Positions 16,725-24,631 of a stretch of DNA of 64,000 nt are shown here, in pieces. Both the position numbers and the translations under genes were made by a program. Positions within the stretch are counted from its first letter, which is position 1, and every line of letters starts with the position of its first letter. This stretch comes from Amycolatopsis iheyensis (GTDB lineage: Bacteria; Actinomycetota; Actinomycetes; Mycobacteriales; Pseudonocardiaceae): the NCBI RefSeq assembly GCF_024703995.1, contig NZ_JAMXQV010000031.1:1-64000 (forward strand). The letters are read 5' to 3'. The notes below the pieces were generated by a model. The model had not been told where the DNA came from. It saw only the letters and a list, made by a program, of their open reading frames with translations, and searched no databases.

Positions 16725-17603
16725 TCAGGCGAAGTCGCCGAGCAGCTCGGCCACGGTCACCGGGGTCCGGATCACGTTCTGCTGCAGCGCGTAGTCGATC
16801 GCGACCTGCAGACCGGCGACCAGCTCGTCGGTGACGCCGAACCGCAGAGCCCGCACGCGCGGGCCGTCCTCGGCCGCTTTGCGTTCCTCGATACGGGTGC
16901 CGAACGCCTGGTAGAGGTCGGTGACGACCTGCGGCTCGCGCTCGAGGAGGTCCCGCCGCACGGTGAGCATGTGGTTGATCGGCACGGTCCCGTGCCGGAC
17001 GCCCCACGCCTCTTCGGCCGCTCGCCAGTCGGGGATGATCGGGACCAGCGGACCCTCGGCGCTGTCGAGCGCGGGCGGGCCCAGCACGGCGGCCGAGACG
17101 TCGCCGCGGCGCAGCACTTCCAGGAGCTTCCCGGTCGTGCGCTCGACGTTCGGCGGCTCGACGTACTCGGCGACGTGCGGCTCCTCGGTGGTCACCCAGG
17201 TGACGTCCTTGGCGTCGAGGCCGTACTCCTCCTGCAGGATGCCGCGGACCCACAGGCCGGTGGTCTGGCTGTAGGCGCGCACGCCGATCCGGCGGCCGGC
17301 CAGGTCGCCCGGCGCGATCTCGGGCGAGCCGGGCCAGCGGGTCAGCGAGTGGTGGTGGAAGTCGCCGCTGAGCACCACCGGGAGCAGGGCGATCGGCGCC
17401 CCGGCCTCGTGGGCCTGCAGGAACGTGGCGATCGCCAGCTCGCTGACGTCGTAGCGCAGCTCGCGCACCATCGGGGCGAACGCGCGGTAGATGGGGTCGG
17501 CCGCGTCGACGGACACGGGACGGCCGCCGGCGGTGAAGGCGGGATCGGTCAGGAACGCCGTGTGCGGGTAGGACTTCACCGCGATGGACAGGGGTCCGGC
17601 CAT
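16725..17603 (-). CDS. Pht5-like protein (4,5-dihydroxyphthalate decarboxylase family), copy 1
   Basis: A 292-residue cytoplasmic protein with the substrate-binding-protein fold used by 4,5-dihydroxyphthalate decarboxylases. Diagnostic stretches are YDVSELAIATFLQAHEAGAP, PVVLSGDFHHHSLTRW and RIGVRAYSQTTGLWVRGILQ. No signal peptide is present, so a transport role is unlikely despite homology to NMT1/THI5-type binding proteins. Start at 17603 behind GGAGGAG. It is the first gene of the minus arm, reading from the shared promoter. Two divergent paralogues (22002 and 22816) share the R(I/V)GVR.Y..TTG.WVRG core. Three copies in one locus suggest non-identical steps or a multisubunit enzyme. The substrate is unknown. 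Confidence 0.8.
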   Translation of the reverse strand: MAGPLSIAVKSYPHTAFLTDPAFTAGGRPVSVDAADPIYRAFAPMVRELRYDVSELAIATFLQAHEAGAPIALLPVVLSGDFHHHSLTRWPGSPEIAPGDLAGRRIGVRAYSQTTGLWVRGILQEEYGLDAKDVTWVTTEEPHVAEYVEPPNVERTTGKLLEVLRRGDVSAAVLGPPALDSAEGPLVPIIPDWRAAEEAWGVRHGTVPINHMLTVRRDLLEREPQVVTDLYQAFGTRIEERKAAEDGPRVRALRFGVTDELVAGLQVAIDYALQQNVIRTPVTVAELLGDFA

Positions 17604-17620
17604 GGACAACTCCTCCGGAA

Positions 17621-17894
17621 TGTTCAACAGTGTTGGCGAACGTACGCGGCGTCTCCTGGGGTTTCAAGGGTCCTGACGGTCAGATCGTAGAACAATCCGG
17701 GCGAATCTGCCCCTGTCGTACTGGCTGCTCGCGCGAGGATGCCCAGGTCATGGGCGGTTTCCGGACTGGGGCGAAGATCGGCAAAAATTGTTTAACAAGT
17801 TGGTCGCGAGCGCCGGTGACTGAAGTCGCTCACCTGCACGTCTTGTCGAGCAGCCAGGCGCGCTGCTACGTTGCCGGAGCAAGTTGTTAAACAA
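17621..17894. promoter_or_regulatory. divergent promoter region with three GntR-type operators
   Basis: The gap between the two arms (17604-17924) contains TTGTTTAACAA at 17788-17798, TTGTTAAACAA at 17884-17894 (exact reverse complement of the first) and a shorter TGTTCAACA at 17621-17629 just upstream of the minus-arm start. All fit the GntR/FadR half-site logic of GT...AC with short A/T spacing. The A/T-rich motifs contrast with the GC-rich surroundings. The outer sites flank each arm's start region, and the middle one could serve both. Most likely ligands are the two FCD regulators that border the island. Confidence 0.7.
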
Positions 17895-17924
17895 TCTGAC
17901 CCATCGCCAAGCGAGGTCGCAGCC

Positions 17925-18479
17925 TTGATCGAAATCGACGAGAAGATCCCCGTGCCCGCGTCGCCGGGACGGGTGTGGGAGGTCGTGTCCGACCCCGCCG
18001 AAGTGGTGTCCTGCATCAGCGGCGCCGAACTCGGCGAGTCCCACGAAGACGGTTCCTTCGACGGCACGCTGGTCGTCAAGTTCGGCGCCGTCCGCGTGCG
18101 TTTCGGCGCTCGCGTGTCGCTCGACCTGGACGAGCCCGCGCGGGAAGGGCGCCTGTCGGCGAAGGGCCGTGACGGCCAGGGCGCCACGCGCTTCTCCGCG
18201 CACGCCACCTTCCACGTGACCGAGGACGCCGGCGGCTGCTGGGTCCGCGTCACCGGCGAGGTGACCCTCGCCGGCAAGCTCGCGTCGCTGATCGAAGCCG
18301 GCGCCGGGGCCGTGGTTTCCCGGATGACCAAGGAGTTCGCGGCCGAACTGGTCCGCCGGTGCGCCGGCGACGTCGTCGTGGCCGAGCCCCGTCGTTCGGT
18401 GTGGGCCCGGGTGAAGGCCTGGCTCACGACCGTCCTCAAGCGACAGAGGAGCGAGGTGCGCAGTGGCCAGGCTCAATAG
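17925..18479 (+). CDS. CoxG/SRPBCC-family protein
   Basis: A 184-residue START-like protein. IEIDEKIPVPASPGRVWEVV, DPAEVVSCISGAELGES and GAVSRMTKEFAAELVRR-like segments mark the CoxG (carbon monoxide dehydrogenase subunit G) family. The C-terminus (SVWARVKAWLTTVLKRQR) is an amphipathic basic helix able to touch the membrane. I chose TTG 17925, preceded by GCGAGG. An earlier TTG at 17871 would place the operator at 17884 inside the coding region and has no site. CoxG proteins usually accompany molybdenum hydroxylases, but none is present, so its role here is open. The next gene starts inside its 3' end (17-bp overlap). Confidence 0.78.
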   Translation: MIEIDEKIPVPASPGRVWEVVSDPAEVVSCISGAELGESHEDGSFDGTLVVKFGAVRVRFGARVSLDLDEPAREGRLSAKGRDGQGATRFSAHATFHVTEDAGGCWVRVTGEVTLAGKLASLIEAGAGAVVSRMTKEFAAELVRRCAGDVVVAEPRRSVWARVKAWLTTVLKRQRSEVRSGQAQ

Positions 18480-19323
18480 CGTCATCGGCGCGCTGGAATC
18501 CGGGCAGCACGCCTTCGCGGCGTTCGCCGCCCCCGAGCCGGCCGCGGCCCTCGACTTCGCGGGTTCGGACTACGACGGCCTGGTCTTCGAGGCCGAGCAC
18601 AAGCCGTGGGACGCCGCGAACCTGCGCGACAGCCTCCAGTACCTGCTCGACCGCCGCCGCATCTTCGAAGGCGACACGCTCGCGCCGTCACCCACGCCGT
18701 TCGTCCGGGTGCCGGTCAACGGTGCCGAACACGGTCAGTGGCACGCGAAACAGGCCCTCGACCTCGGCGCGTACGGGATCGTGTGGCCGCACATCTCCCG
18801 TGTCGAAGAGGCCCGCAACGCCGTCGCCGCCTGCCGCTACCCGCGGCAACCGGAAGCGGGCCGCTTCGAGCCTGCGGGCCTGCGCGGGGACGCTCCCGCC
18901 GCGGCCGCGCGGTACTGGGGTCTGTCCACTCAGGACTACTACGCCAAGGCCGACGTCTGGCCGCTCGCCCCGGACGGCGAAATCCTGGTCGTGATCCAGA
19001 TCGAAGACCAGCTCGGCATCGAGAACCTGCCGGCGATCCTCGACGAAGTACCCGGCATCGGCCTGATCCTCATCGGCGAAGGCGACCTGAGCCAGGAGCT
19101 CGGCGTGCCGCGCCAGCTCGACCACCCGCTGATGGTCGAAGCGCGGGCCCGGATCGTGAAGACGTGCCTGGAACACGACGTCGTCGTCGGGCACCCGCAC
19201 GTCACTGCCCGCAACGCCGAGCAGGTCGTCGCCGAGGGCTACCGCTTCCTCATGACCGCGCCGGTCCGCGGCTACCCCGGCCTCGAGCGGGGCCGGGAAC
19301 TCACCGGGAGGACCTCTTCATGA
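18463..19323 (+). CDS. HpcH/HpaI-family class II aldolase
   Basis: A 286-residue divalent-metal-dependent pyruvate-type aldolase. Catalytic positions align with HpaI: His46 (FEAEHKPWD), Arg82 (FVRVPVNGAEHG), metal ligands Glu181 (VVIQIEDQLG) and Asp208 (IGEGDLSQEL). The family cleaves 4-hydroxy-2-oxo acids to pyruvate plus an aldehyde or oxo acid. Placed immediately before the LigJ homologue, a good guess is retro-aldol cleavage of 4-carboxy-4-hydroxy-2-oxoadipate, the LigJ product, a job done elsewhere by the unrelated LigK. The GTG start overlaps the CoxG gene, and the stop shares ATGA with the next start, showing translational coupling. Confidence 0.85.
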   Translation: MARLNSVIGALESGQHAFAAFAAPEPAAALDFAGSDYDGLVFEAEHKPWDAANLRDSLQYLLDRRRIFEGDTLAPSPTPFVRVPVNGAEHGQWHAKQALDLGAYGIVWPHISRVEEARNAVAACRYPRQPEAGRFEPAGLRGDAPAAAARYWGLSTQDYYAKADVWPLAPDGEILVVIQIEDQLGIENLPAILDEVPGIGLILIGEGDLSQELGVPRQLDHPLMVEARARIVKTCLEHDVVVGHPHVTARNAEQVVAEGYRFLMTAPVRGYPGLERGRELTGRTSS

Positions 19324-20360
19324 TCATCGACTGTCACGGTCACTTCACGACCGCGCCGCCCGCGCTCGGCCAGTGGCGCGAACGCCAGATCAAGGCGTTC
19401 GAGGGCTCGGGCGCGCGCGTCTCGCCCGACGAGCTGCGCATCGGCGACGACGAGATCCGCGCCGCGATCGAGAACGGCCAGCTCAAGCTGCAGCGCGAAC
19501 GCGGCACCGACCTCACCCTGTTCTCGCCCGGCGCCGGGAAGATGGCGCACCACTACGGCGACGCCGAGACCAGCCTCGTGTGGTCCCGGGTCAGCAACGA
19601 CCTCATCGCGCGCGTCTGCGGCCTGTTCCCGGACAACTTCGCGCCCGTCTGCCAGCTCCCGCAGTCGCCGGGTGCTTCCTTGACCGCGTCGGCCGCCGAG
19701 CTGGAGCGCTGCGTCACCGAACTCGGGTTCGTCGGCTGCCTGCTCAACCCGGACCCCTCCGACGGCTACTGGCAGGCGCCGCCGCTGACGGACCGGGTTT
19801 ACTACCCGCTCTACGAAAAGCTGGTGGAGCTGGACGTCCCCGCGATGGTGCACGTCGCGATGTCCCGCAACGACGCCGTCCAGGGCACGTGCGCGCACTA
19901 CCTCAACGGCGACACGACGGCGTTCATGCAGCTGTGCCAGTCGGACCTCTTCCGCGACTTCCCCACGCTGCGGCTGATCCTGCCGCACGGCGGCGGCGCG
20001 GTGCCCTACCACTGGGGCCGCTACCGCGGCTTCCTGCTCGACCGGGGCCGGCCGCCGTTGGAGGAGTCGTTGCTGGGCAACGTCTTCTTCGACACCTGCG
20101 TCTACCACAAGCGCGGCCTGGAGCTGCTCACCGACGTCGTCCCGGCCGCGAACATCCTGTTCGCCTCGGAGATGATCGGCGCCGTCCGCGCGGTCGATCC
20201 CGAGACGGGCCACCGGTTCGACGACACGAAGGCCCTGCTGGACGCCATCCCGTCGATCGCCCCGGACGACCGGCGGGCCATCTACGGCGGCAACGCGCTG
20301 CGCGTCTTCCCGCGGCTCGTGGCCCGCCTCCAGGACAAGGAAAAGGAGGCCGTGCGATGA
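19320..20360 (+). CDS. ligJ: 4-oxalomesaconate hydratase (LigJ-like)
   Basis: A 346-residue COG2159 amidohydrolase-fold enzyme. The match to LigJ is unusually specific: MIIDCHGHFTTAPPALGQWR, CLLNPDPSDGYWQAPPLTDR, AHYLNGDTTAFMQL, LPHGGGAVPYHWGRYRG and FASEMIGAVRAVDPETGH all correspond in order and length. Metal ligands include His6 and His8 of H-G-H and the HGGG histidine. LigJ hydrates 4-oxalomesaconate to 4-carboxy-4-hydroxy-2-oxoadipate in gallate/protocatechuate 4,5-cleavage. The start ATG overlaps the aldolase stop and its own stop overlaps the ThDP-enzyme start. No LigAB dioxygenase or LigC dehydrogenase is nearby, so the hydratase probably serves a different upper pathway. Confidence 0.87.
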   Translation: MIIDCHGHFTTAPPALGQWRERQIKAFEGSGARVSPDELRIGDDEIRAAIENGQLKLQRERGTDLTLFSPGAGKMAHHYGDAETSLVWSRVSNDLIARVCGLFPDNFAPVCQLPQSPGASLTASAAELERCVTELGFVGCLLNPDPSDGYWQAPPLTDRVYYPLYEKLVELDVPAMVHVAMSRNDAVQGTCAHYLNGDTTAFMQLCQSDLFRDFPTLRLILPHGGGAVPYHWGRYRGFLLDRGRPPLEESLLGNVFFDTCVYHKRGLELLTDVVPAANILFASEMIGAVRAVDPETGHRFDDTKALLDAIPSIAPDDRRAIYGGNALRVFPRLVARLQDKEKEAVR

Positions 20361-22000
20361 AGGTCTACGAAGCACTGGCCGCGGCGTTCGCCGCCGAGGG
20401 CACCACGGACGTGTTCGGCATGATGGGCGACGCCAACATGCACTGGATGAACGCCCTCGCCCAGCGCGGCACGCGCCTCTACGAGGTGCGCCACGAAGGC
20501 GCGGGGCTCAGCATGGCGCACGGGTTCGCCCGCGCGTCGGGCCGGCCCGGGGTCGTGACGACCACGAGCGGGCCGGGCGTCGCGCAGCTGGCGACGTCGA
20601 TGATCGTGGCCGCCCGCGCCCGCATCCCGCTCGTCGCGTTCTGCGGCGAGACCCCGCTGGGCGACGAGTCCGCCGTGCAGTACCTCGACCAGCGCCGGTT
20701 CGCCGCCGCGATCGAGTGCGAGTTCCTCCGCGTGACCAAGGCGGACGCCGCCGAGGAGGTCGTGCGCCGCGCGTTCCACCTGGCCCGCACCGAATCCCGG
20801 CCCGTCATGATCAGCGCGCCGATCGACGTCCAGCTGCAGGAGTTCGAGGACGTCATGCCGTACTCGCCGTCGACCGAGCTGCTCCGCACGTCGGCGATCC
20901 TCCCGCACCCGGACCGGATCGAGCAGGCCCGCGAGCTGATCGCGGCGAGCAAGCGCCCGGTGATCATCGCCGGCCGCGGCGCGCGCCAGGCCGGGGCCGA
21001 CGACGAGGTCCTCGCCCTCCAGCAGCGGACCGGCGCCCTGCTCGCGACGACGTTGCAGGCCAAGAACTGGCTCTACGGCCGGACCGACTACCACGTCGGG
21101 ATCGCCGGGCTGTTCGGCAGCAAGGTCGCGATGGAGCTGTTGCAGGAAGCCGACTGCGTGATCGCGGTGGGTGCGAGCCTCAACCACTACACCATCGAGA
21201 GCGGCTACCTGTTCCCCGACGCGACGTTCGTGCAGATCGACACCGCGCCGCACGTCGTGATGGGCAACGGCCGCGTCGCCGACTGCTACCTCCAGGCGGA
21301 CGCGATCACCGGGCTCACCGCGCTGACCGACGCTCTTGACGGCCTTGCCGGCGAAGGCTTCCACACTCCCGACGTGCACAGTCGGCTCACCGCGCCGCTG
21401 GTCGACCCCGCCGACTACCGCCGCGAACCTGGGTTGATCGACCCGCGCGAGGCGATCGCGGTCATCGACGACGAACTGCCGGGCGAGATCGGTCTGGTCC
21501 TCGGCAGCGGGCACCAGACCGACTTCGGCACCATGCTGTTCCAGCGGTCCCGCGAGGTCACGTCGAACTACGGCATGTTCGGCGCGATCGGGCAGGCACC
21601 CTTGCTGACCATCGGCGCGGCGGTCGCCACCGGTGAGCCGACGTTCGTCGTCGAGGGGGACGCGAGCTTCCTCATGCACCTGCCGGAGTTCGAGACGGCC
21701 TGCCGCTACGGGCTGCCCGTGCTGGTGGTCGTCATGAACGACGAAGGCCTCGGCGCGGAGTACCACAAGGCCGCCGCCAAGGGCCTCGACCCGGCCCTCG
21801 CGGTGATCCCGACGCCCGAGCTGGGCACGGTGGCCCGGGCGCTGGGCGGCAGGGGAGCGACCGTCCGCACGGTCGAGGAACTGCGGGCCGCGCTGGGCGA
21901 GTACGTCCGGGCGCCGCGGCCGACCGTCGTCGACGTCCGGATCACCCGTGACGTGCTCAGCGTGCCCTATCGGCGGATCCAGTACGGCGAGGACGTGTGA
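20357..22000 (+). CDS. thiamine-diphosphate-dependent enzyme (acetolactate-synthase superfamily)
   Basis: A 547-residue three-domain ThDP enzyme. The Pyr domain has the activating Glu47 (LYEVRHEGAGLSMAHGFAR) and GVVTTTSGPG. The central domain begins near 195 (SKRPVIIAGRGARQAGADDE). The PP domain has the diphosphate/metal motif GDASFLMHLPEFETA...MNDEG. The pocket residues VQYLDQRRF and SNYGMFGAIG do not identify an obvious known decarboxylase. Possible reactions are 2-oxo acid decarboxylation or carboligation of the pyruvate released by the aldolase (inference). It is coupled on both sides: ATGA overlap with ligJ and a one-base gap to the next gene. Confidence 0.85.
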   Translation: MKVYEALAAAFAAEGTTDVFGMMGDANMHWMNALAQRGTRLYEVRHEGAGLSMAHGFARASGRPGVVTTTSGPGVAQLATSMIVAARARIPLVAFCGETPLGDESAVQYLDQRRFAAAIECEFLRVTKADAAEEVVRRAFHLARTESRPVMISAPIDVQLQEFEDVMPYSPSTELLRTSAILPHPDRIEQARELIAASKRPVIIAGRGARQAGADDEVLALQQRTGALLATTLQAKNWLYGRTDYHVGIAGLFGSKVAMELLQEADCVIAVGASLNHYTIESGYLFPDATFVQIDTAPHVVMGNGRVADCYLQADAITGLTALTDALDGLAGEGFHTPDVHSRLTAPLVDPADYRREPGLIDPREAIAVIDDELPGEIGLVLGSGHQTDFGTMLFQRSREVTSNYGMFGAIGQAPLLTIGAAVATGEPTFVVEGDASFLMHLPEFETACRYGLPVLVVVMNDEGLGAEYHKAAAKGLDPALAVIPTPELGTVARALGGRGATVRTVEELRAALGEYVRAPRPTVVDVRITRDVLSVPYRRIQYGEDV

Positions 22001-22001
22001 C

Positions 22002-22805
22002 ATGAAGATCATCCTGGGAAACGACACCCTCGCGGCGGCCGCCGGCGGCGAACGCCTCGACATCCGGCCGGTGCACAAGGCGTCGCGCCCGTTCCTCGAC
22101 GACGGCGTCGCCGACGTCTGCGAGCTGGCCATCGTCACCCTGCTGCAGGCGGTCGCCTACGGCAAGCCGGTGGCGCTGCTGCCGATCGCCGCGCTCGAAC
22201 GGCACCAGCACCAGACCCTGGTCACCTTGGGCGACGCGGGAATCGAGGGCGTGCGCGGCCACACCGTCGGCGTGCGCTCGTGGAGCCAGACCACCGGGGT
22301 GTGGGTGCGCGGGTTCCTCGCCGAGCAGTACGGCGTCGAGCTGTCCGAAGTGGACTGGGTCACCTACGAAGACGGGCACCTGCCCGAATACACCGATCCC
22401 GACTGGGTGCGGCGGGCTCCGGAGGGCGTTAAGCTGCCCGCCGAGTTCCTCGCGGGGAACGTCGACTTCGGGATCCTGGGCAACGAGCTGCCGGCCGACG
22501 ATCGGATCCGCACGGCCATCCCGGACGCGCTCGACGTCGCGGAGAAATGGGCCGCGCGCAAGGGGTTCACGCCGGTCAACCACGTGGTCGCTCTTTCGCC
22601 GGAGGCGGACGCGAAGGAGGTGCTCGCGGTCTATGACGCACTGGCGTCCAAGGTCTTGGCCGGGTTCGAGGCGCTGCGCGGCCCTGTCACCGAGGTCGCG
22701 CGCTACGCGTGGGAACAGCAGGTGCTGCCGCGCGAGGTCTCGTTCGGCGAACTGGTGGACCGCACCTGCTCGGTCCTCGGTGTAAGCGCTTCCCGACTCG
22801 GCTGA
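22002..22805 (+). CDS. Pht5-like protein, copy 2
   Basis: A 267-residue member of the same family as 16725-17603. The motif set is ADVCELAIVTLLQAVAYGKP, ALLPIAALERHQHQTL and TVGVRSWSQTTGVWVRGFLA. It is the shortest of the three copies, with the N-terminal strand region (MKIILGNDTLAAAAGGERLD) compressed and a different polar stretch (ERHQHQ) where copies 1 and 3 have (D/R)FHH. There is no signal peptide. It directly follows the ThDP-enzyme gene with one base between them, so it is part of the same mRNA. Its divergence from the others suggests a separate substrate or a non-catalytic partner. Confidence 0.78.
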   Translation: MKIILGNDTLAAAAGGERLDIRPVHKASRPFLDDGVADVCELAIVTLLQAVAYGKPVALLPIAALERHQHQTLVTLGDAGIEGVRGHTVGVRSWSQTTGVWVRGFLAEQYGVELSEVDWVTYEDGHLPEYTDPDWVRRAPEGVKLPAEFLAGNVDFGILGNELPADDRIRTAIPDALDVAEKWAARKGFTPVNHVVALSPEADAKEVLAVYDALASKVLAGFEALRGPVTEVARYAWEQQVLPREVSFGELVDRTCSVLGVSASRLG

Positions 22806-22815
22806 AAGGTAAGTC

Positions 22816-23772
22816 ATGCAGAAGCTTTCCATGGTCCTGGGGGACTACGCGCACGGGCGCGCCCTGCTGAGCGGCGACGTCGAAATCCCCGGCTACGCGG
22901 TAGAACCGGTGGAGGTCAGCCCGGTGATCGGCGCGTACCGCCGGATGATCCGCGACCTCGAGTTCGACGTCTGCGAGCTCGCGCCGACGTCCTACTTGAT
23001 GGCGCTGCAGGCCGGGGTGCCGCTCACCGCGATCCCGGTGTTCCTCAACCGCCGGTTCCACCACGCCGACGTCCAGTGCGCGGCGGCGTCCGGCATCCGG
23101 GTCCCCGGCGACCTGGCGGGCAAGCGGATCGGCGTGCGCGCCTACACCGTCACGACCGGCGTGTGGGTGCGCGGCATCCTGCACGACGAGTACGGCCTCG
23201 ACCTCGGCTCGGTGACGTGGGTCGTGGACGACGAAGACCACATCGAGGGCCGGGCGCCGTCAAACGTCGAGCGCGTCACCGACGGCCGTTCGCTGGGCGC
23301 TCTACTGCGCGCGGGCGAGATCGACGCGGCCTTGAGCGGCAACGCCGGCACCGGACGGGCGGGCGCACCGCGGGCCGGCTGGACGGCCGAGCAGCTCGGC
23401 GACGGCCCGTACCCGCTGTTCCCCGACCACGAAGTGCTCGCCACCGACTGGTTCCTGCGCACCGGGATCTACCCGCTGCACTCGGTGATCGCGGTGCGCC
23501 GCGAGCTCGTCGAGAAGGACCCGGACCTGCCGAGCGTGCTCTATGCGGCGTTCGCCGAAAGCAAGCGGCGTCAGATCTCGGCGGACCCGGAGTGGACTGC
23601 ACTGCCGCGGCTGGGCAAGCAGGCGCGGCAGCTCGGCACCGACCCGATCCCGTACGGCTTGGCCGCCAACGAGAAGAGCCTGCGGGCCCTCGTGGCGTTC
23701 TCACGTCAGCAGGGCCTGCTCGACGCCGAGCCCGCGCAGCTGTTCGCGGCCGGCGACTACCCCGACGCTTGA
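22816..23772 (+). CDS. Pht5-like protein, copy 3
   Basis: A 318-residue protein, closest in length and sequence to characterised Pht5-type decarboxylases: FDVCELAPTSYLMALQAGVP, PVFLNRRFHHADVQ, KRIGVRAYTVTTGVWVRGIL and DWFLRTGIYPLHSVIAVRRE. The last motif precedes the C-terminal helices. No signal peptide or lipobox is present. It lies ten bases after copy 2 and ten bases before the amidohydrolase. If one of the three copies is an active decarboxylase, this one is the best candidate by length and motif conservation. A binding-protein-like, non-enzymatic function remains possible. Confidence 0.8.
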   Translation: MQKLSMVLGDYAHGRALLSGDVEIPGYAVEPVEVSPVIGAYRRMIRDLEFDVCELAPTSYLMALQAGVPLTAIPVFLNRRFHHADVQCAAASGIRVPGDLAGKRIGVRAYTVTTGVWVRGILHDEYGLDLGSVTWVVDDEDHIEGRAPSNVERVTDGRSLGALLRAGEIDAALSGNAGTGRAGAPRAGWTAEQLGDGPYPLFPDHEVLATDWFLRTGIYPLHSVIAVRRELVEKDPDLPSVLYAAFAESKRRQISADPEWTALPRLGKQARQLGTDPIPYGLAANEKSLRALVAFSRQQGLLDAEPAQLFAAGDYPDA

Positions 23773-23782
23773 GAGGAACCCC

Positions 23783-24631
23783 ATGGACATCGTCGACACC
23801 CACTGCCACATCGTCTCCGACGACCTCGCGCGCTACCCGCGTTCGCCGTTGGGCGGCAAGCAGTCCAGCTGGGCCACTACCCGGCCGGTGACCGCCGACG
23901 GCATGGCCGAGCGGATGGACGCGGCGGGCATCGCCCAGGCGGTCCTGGTGCAGGCCACCACCGCGTACGGCTACGACAATTCCTACGTGCTCGACAGCCG
24001 GGCGAAGCGGCCTGACCGGTTCCTCGCCGTGGGGACCGTGGACCCGCTCCGGTCGGACGCGCCCGCGCACCTCGAAGCCGTCACCAGCGCTGGCCTGTCG
24101 GGCGTGCGGCTGTTCACCAGCGGCAGCACGGTCCCGACGCAGGGGGAGTGGTTCGCCGCGCCGGAGTCGTTCCCGTTCTGGGAAAAGGCCGCCGAGCTGG
24201 GCGTGCCGGTGTGCCTGCAGATGCGGCTCGGCCCGGCGACCGCGCAGCTCGTCGCGCTGCTGGAGCGGTTCCCGACGGTCCGGGTGCTGCTGGACCACCT
24301 CGGCTACCCGGCGGTCGCGGAGTCCCCGGCGGACGCGGGCGCCGACGTCGCGAAGCTCGCCGTCCACCCGGGCCTGCACCTCAAGTTGACGCACCGCACC
24401 CTCGAACCGCTGCAGGCCGCGGGCAAGGAGGCCGCCGCGTTCCTCGACCCGGTGCTGGCGTCGTTCGGCGCCGGGCGGATCGCGTGGGGCTCGAACCTGC
24501 CCGCGGCCGAGCAGTCGCTGCCCGAGCTGGTGGCGCTGGCCCAGGACGTCCTGGCCGAGGTCCCGGAGGCGGAGCGGCGCGAGATCTTCGCCGGGACGGC
24601 ACGCCGGCTGTACCCGGGGCTGCCGGGTTGA
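23783..24631 (+). CDS. amidohydrolase-2 family enzyme (LigI-like), second copy
   Basis: A 282-residue paralogue of the 15844-16692 enzyme: DIVDTHCHIVSDDLARYPRS, AVLVQATTAYGYDNSYVLDS, GVRLFTSGSTVP and RIAWGSNLPAAEQ. The H-x-H metal or substrate motif is kept, and again the final strand has WGSN where LigI has GTD. A ribosome site GAGAGGAA lies upstream of ATG 23783. One LigI-like enzyme on each arm of the island implies either two lactone substrates or an isoenzyme pair. The stop overlaps the TTG start of the regulator (TTGA). Confidence 0.83.
   Translation: MDIVDTHCHIVSDDLARYPRSPLGGKQSSWATTRPVTADGMAERMDAAGIAQAVLVQATTAYGYDNSYVLDSRAKRPDRFLAVGTVDPLRSDAPAHLEAVTSAGLSGVRLFTSGSTVPTQGEWFAAPESFPFWEKAAELGVPVCLQMRLGPATAQLVALLERFPTVRVLLDHLGYPAVAESPADAGADVAKLAVHPGLHLKLTHRTLEPLQAAGKEAAAFLDPVLASFGAGRIAWGSNLPAAEQSLPELVALAQDVLAEVPEAERREIFAGTARRLYPGLPG

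Noticed and set aside
17871..17924. Upstream TTG start for the CoxG-like protein
   Set aside because: It would place the TTGTTAAACAA operator inside the coding region and lacks a ribosome site. The TTG at 17925 has GCGAGG in front.
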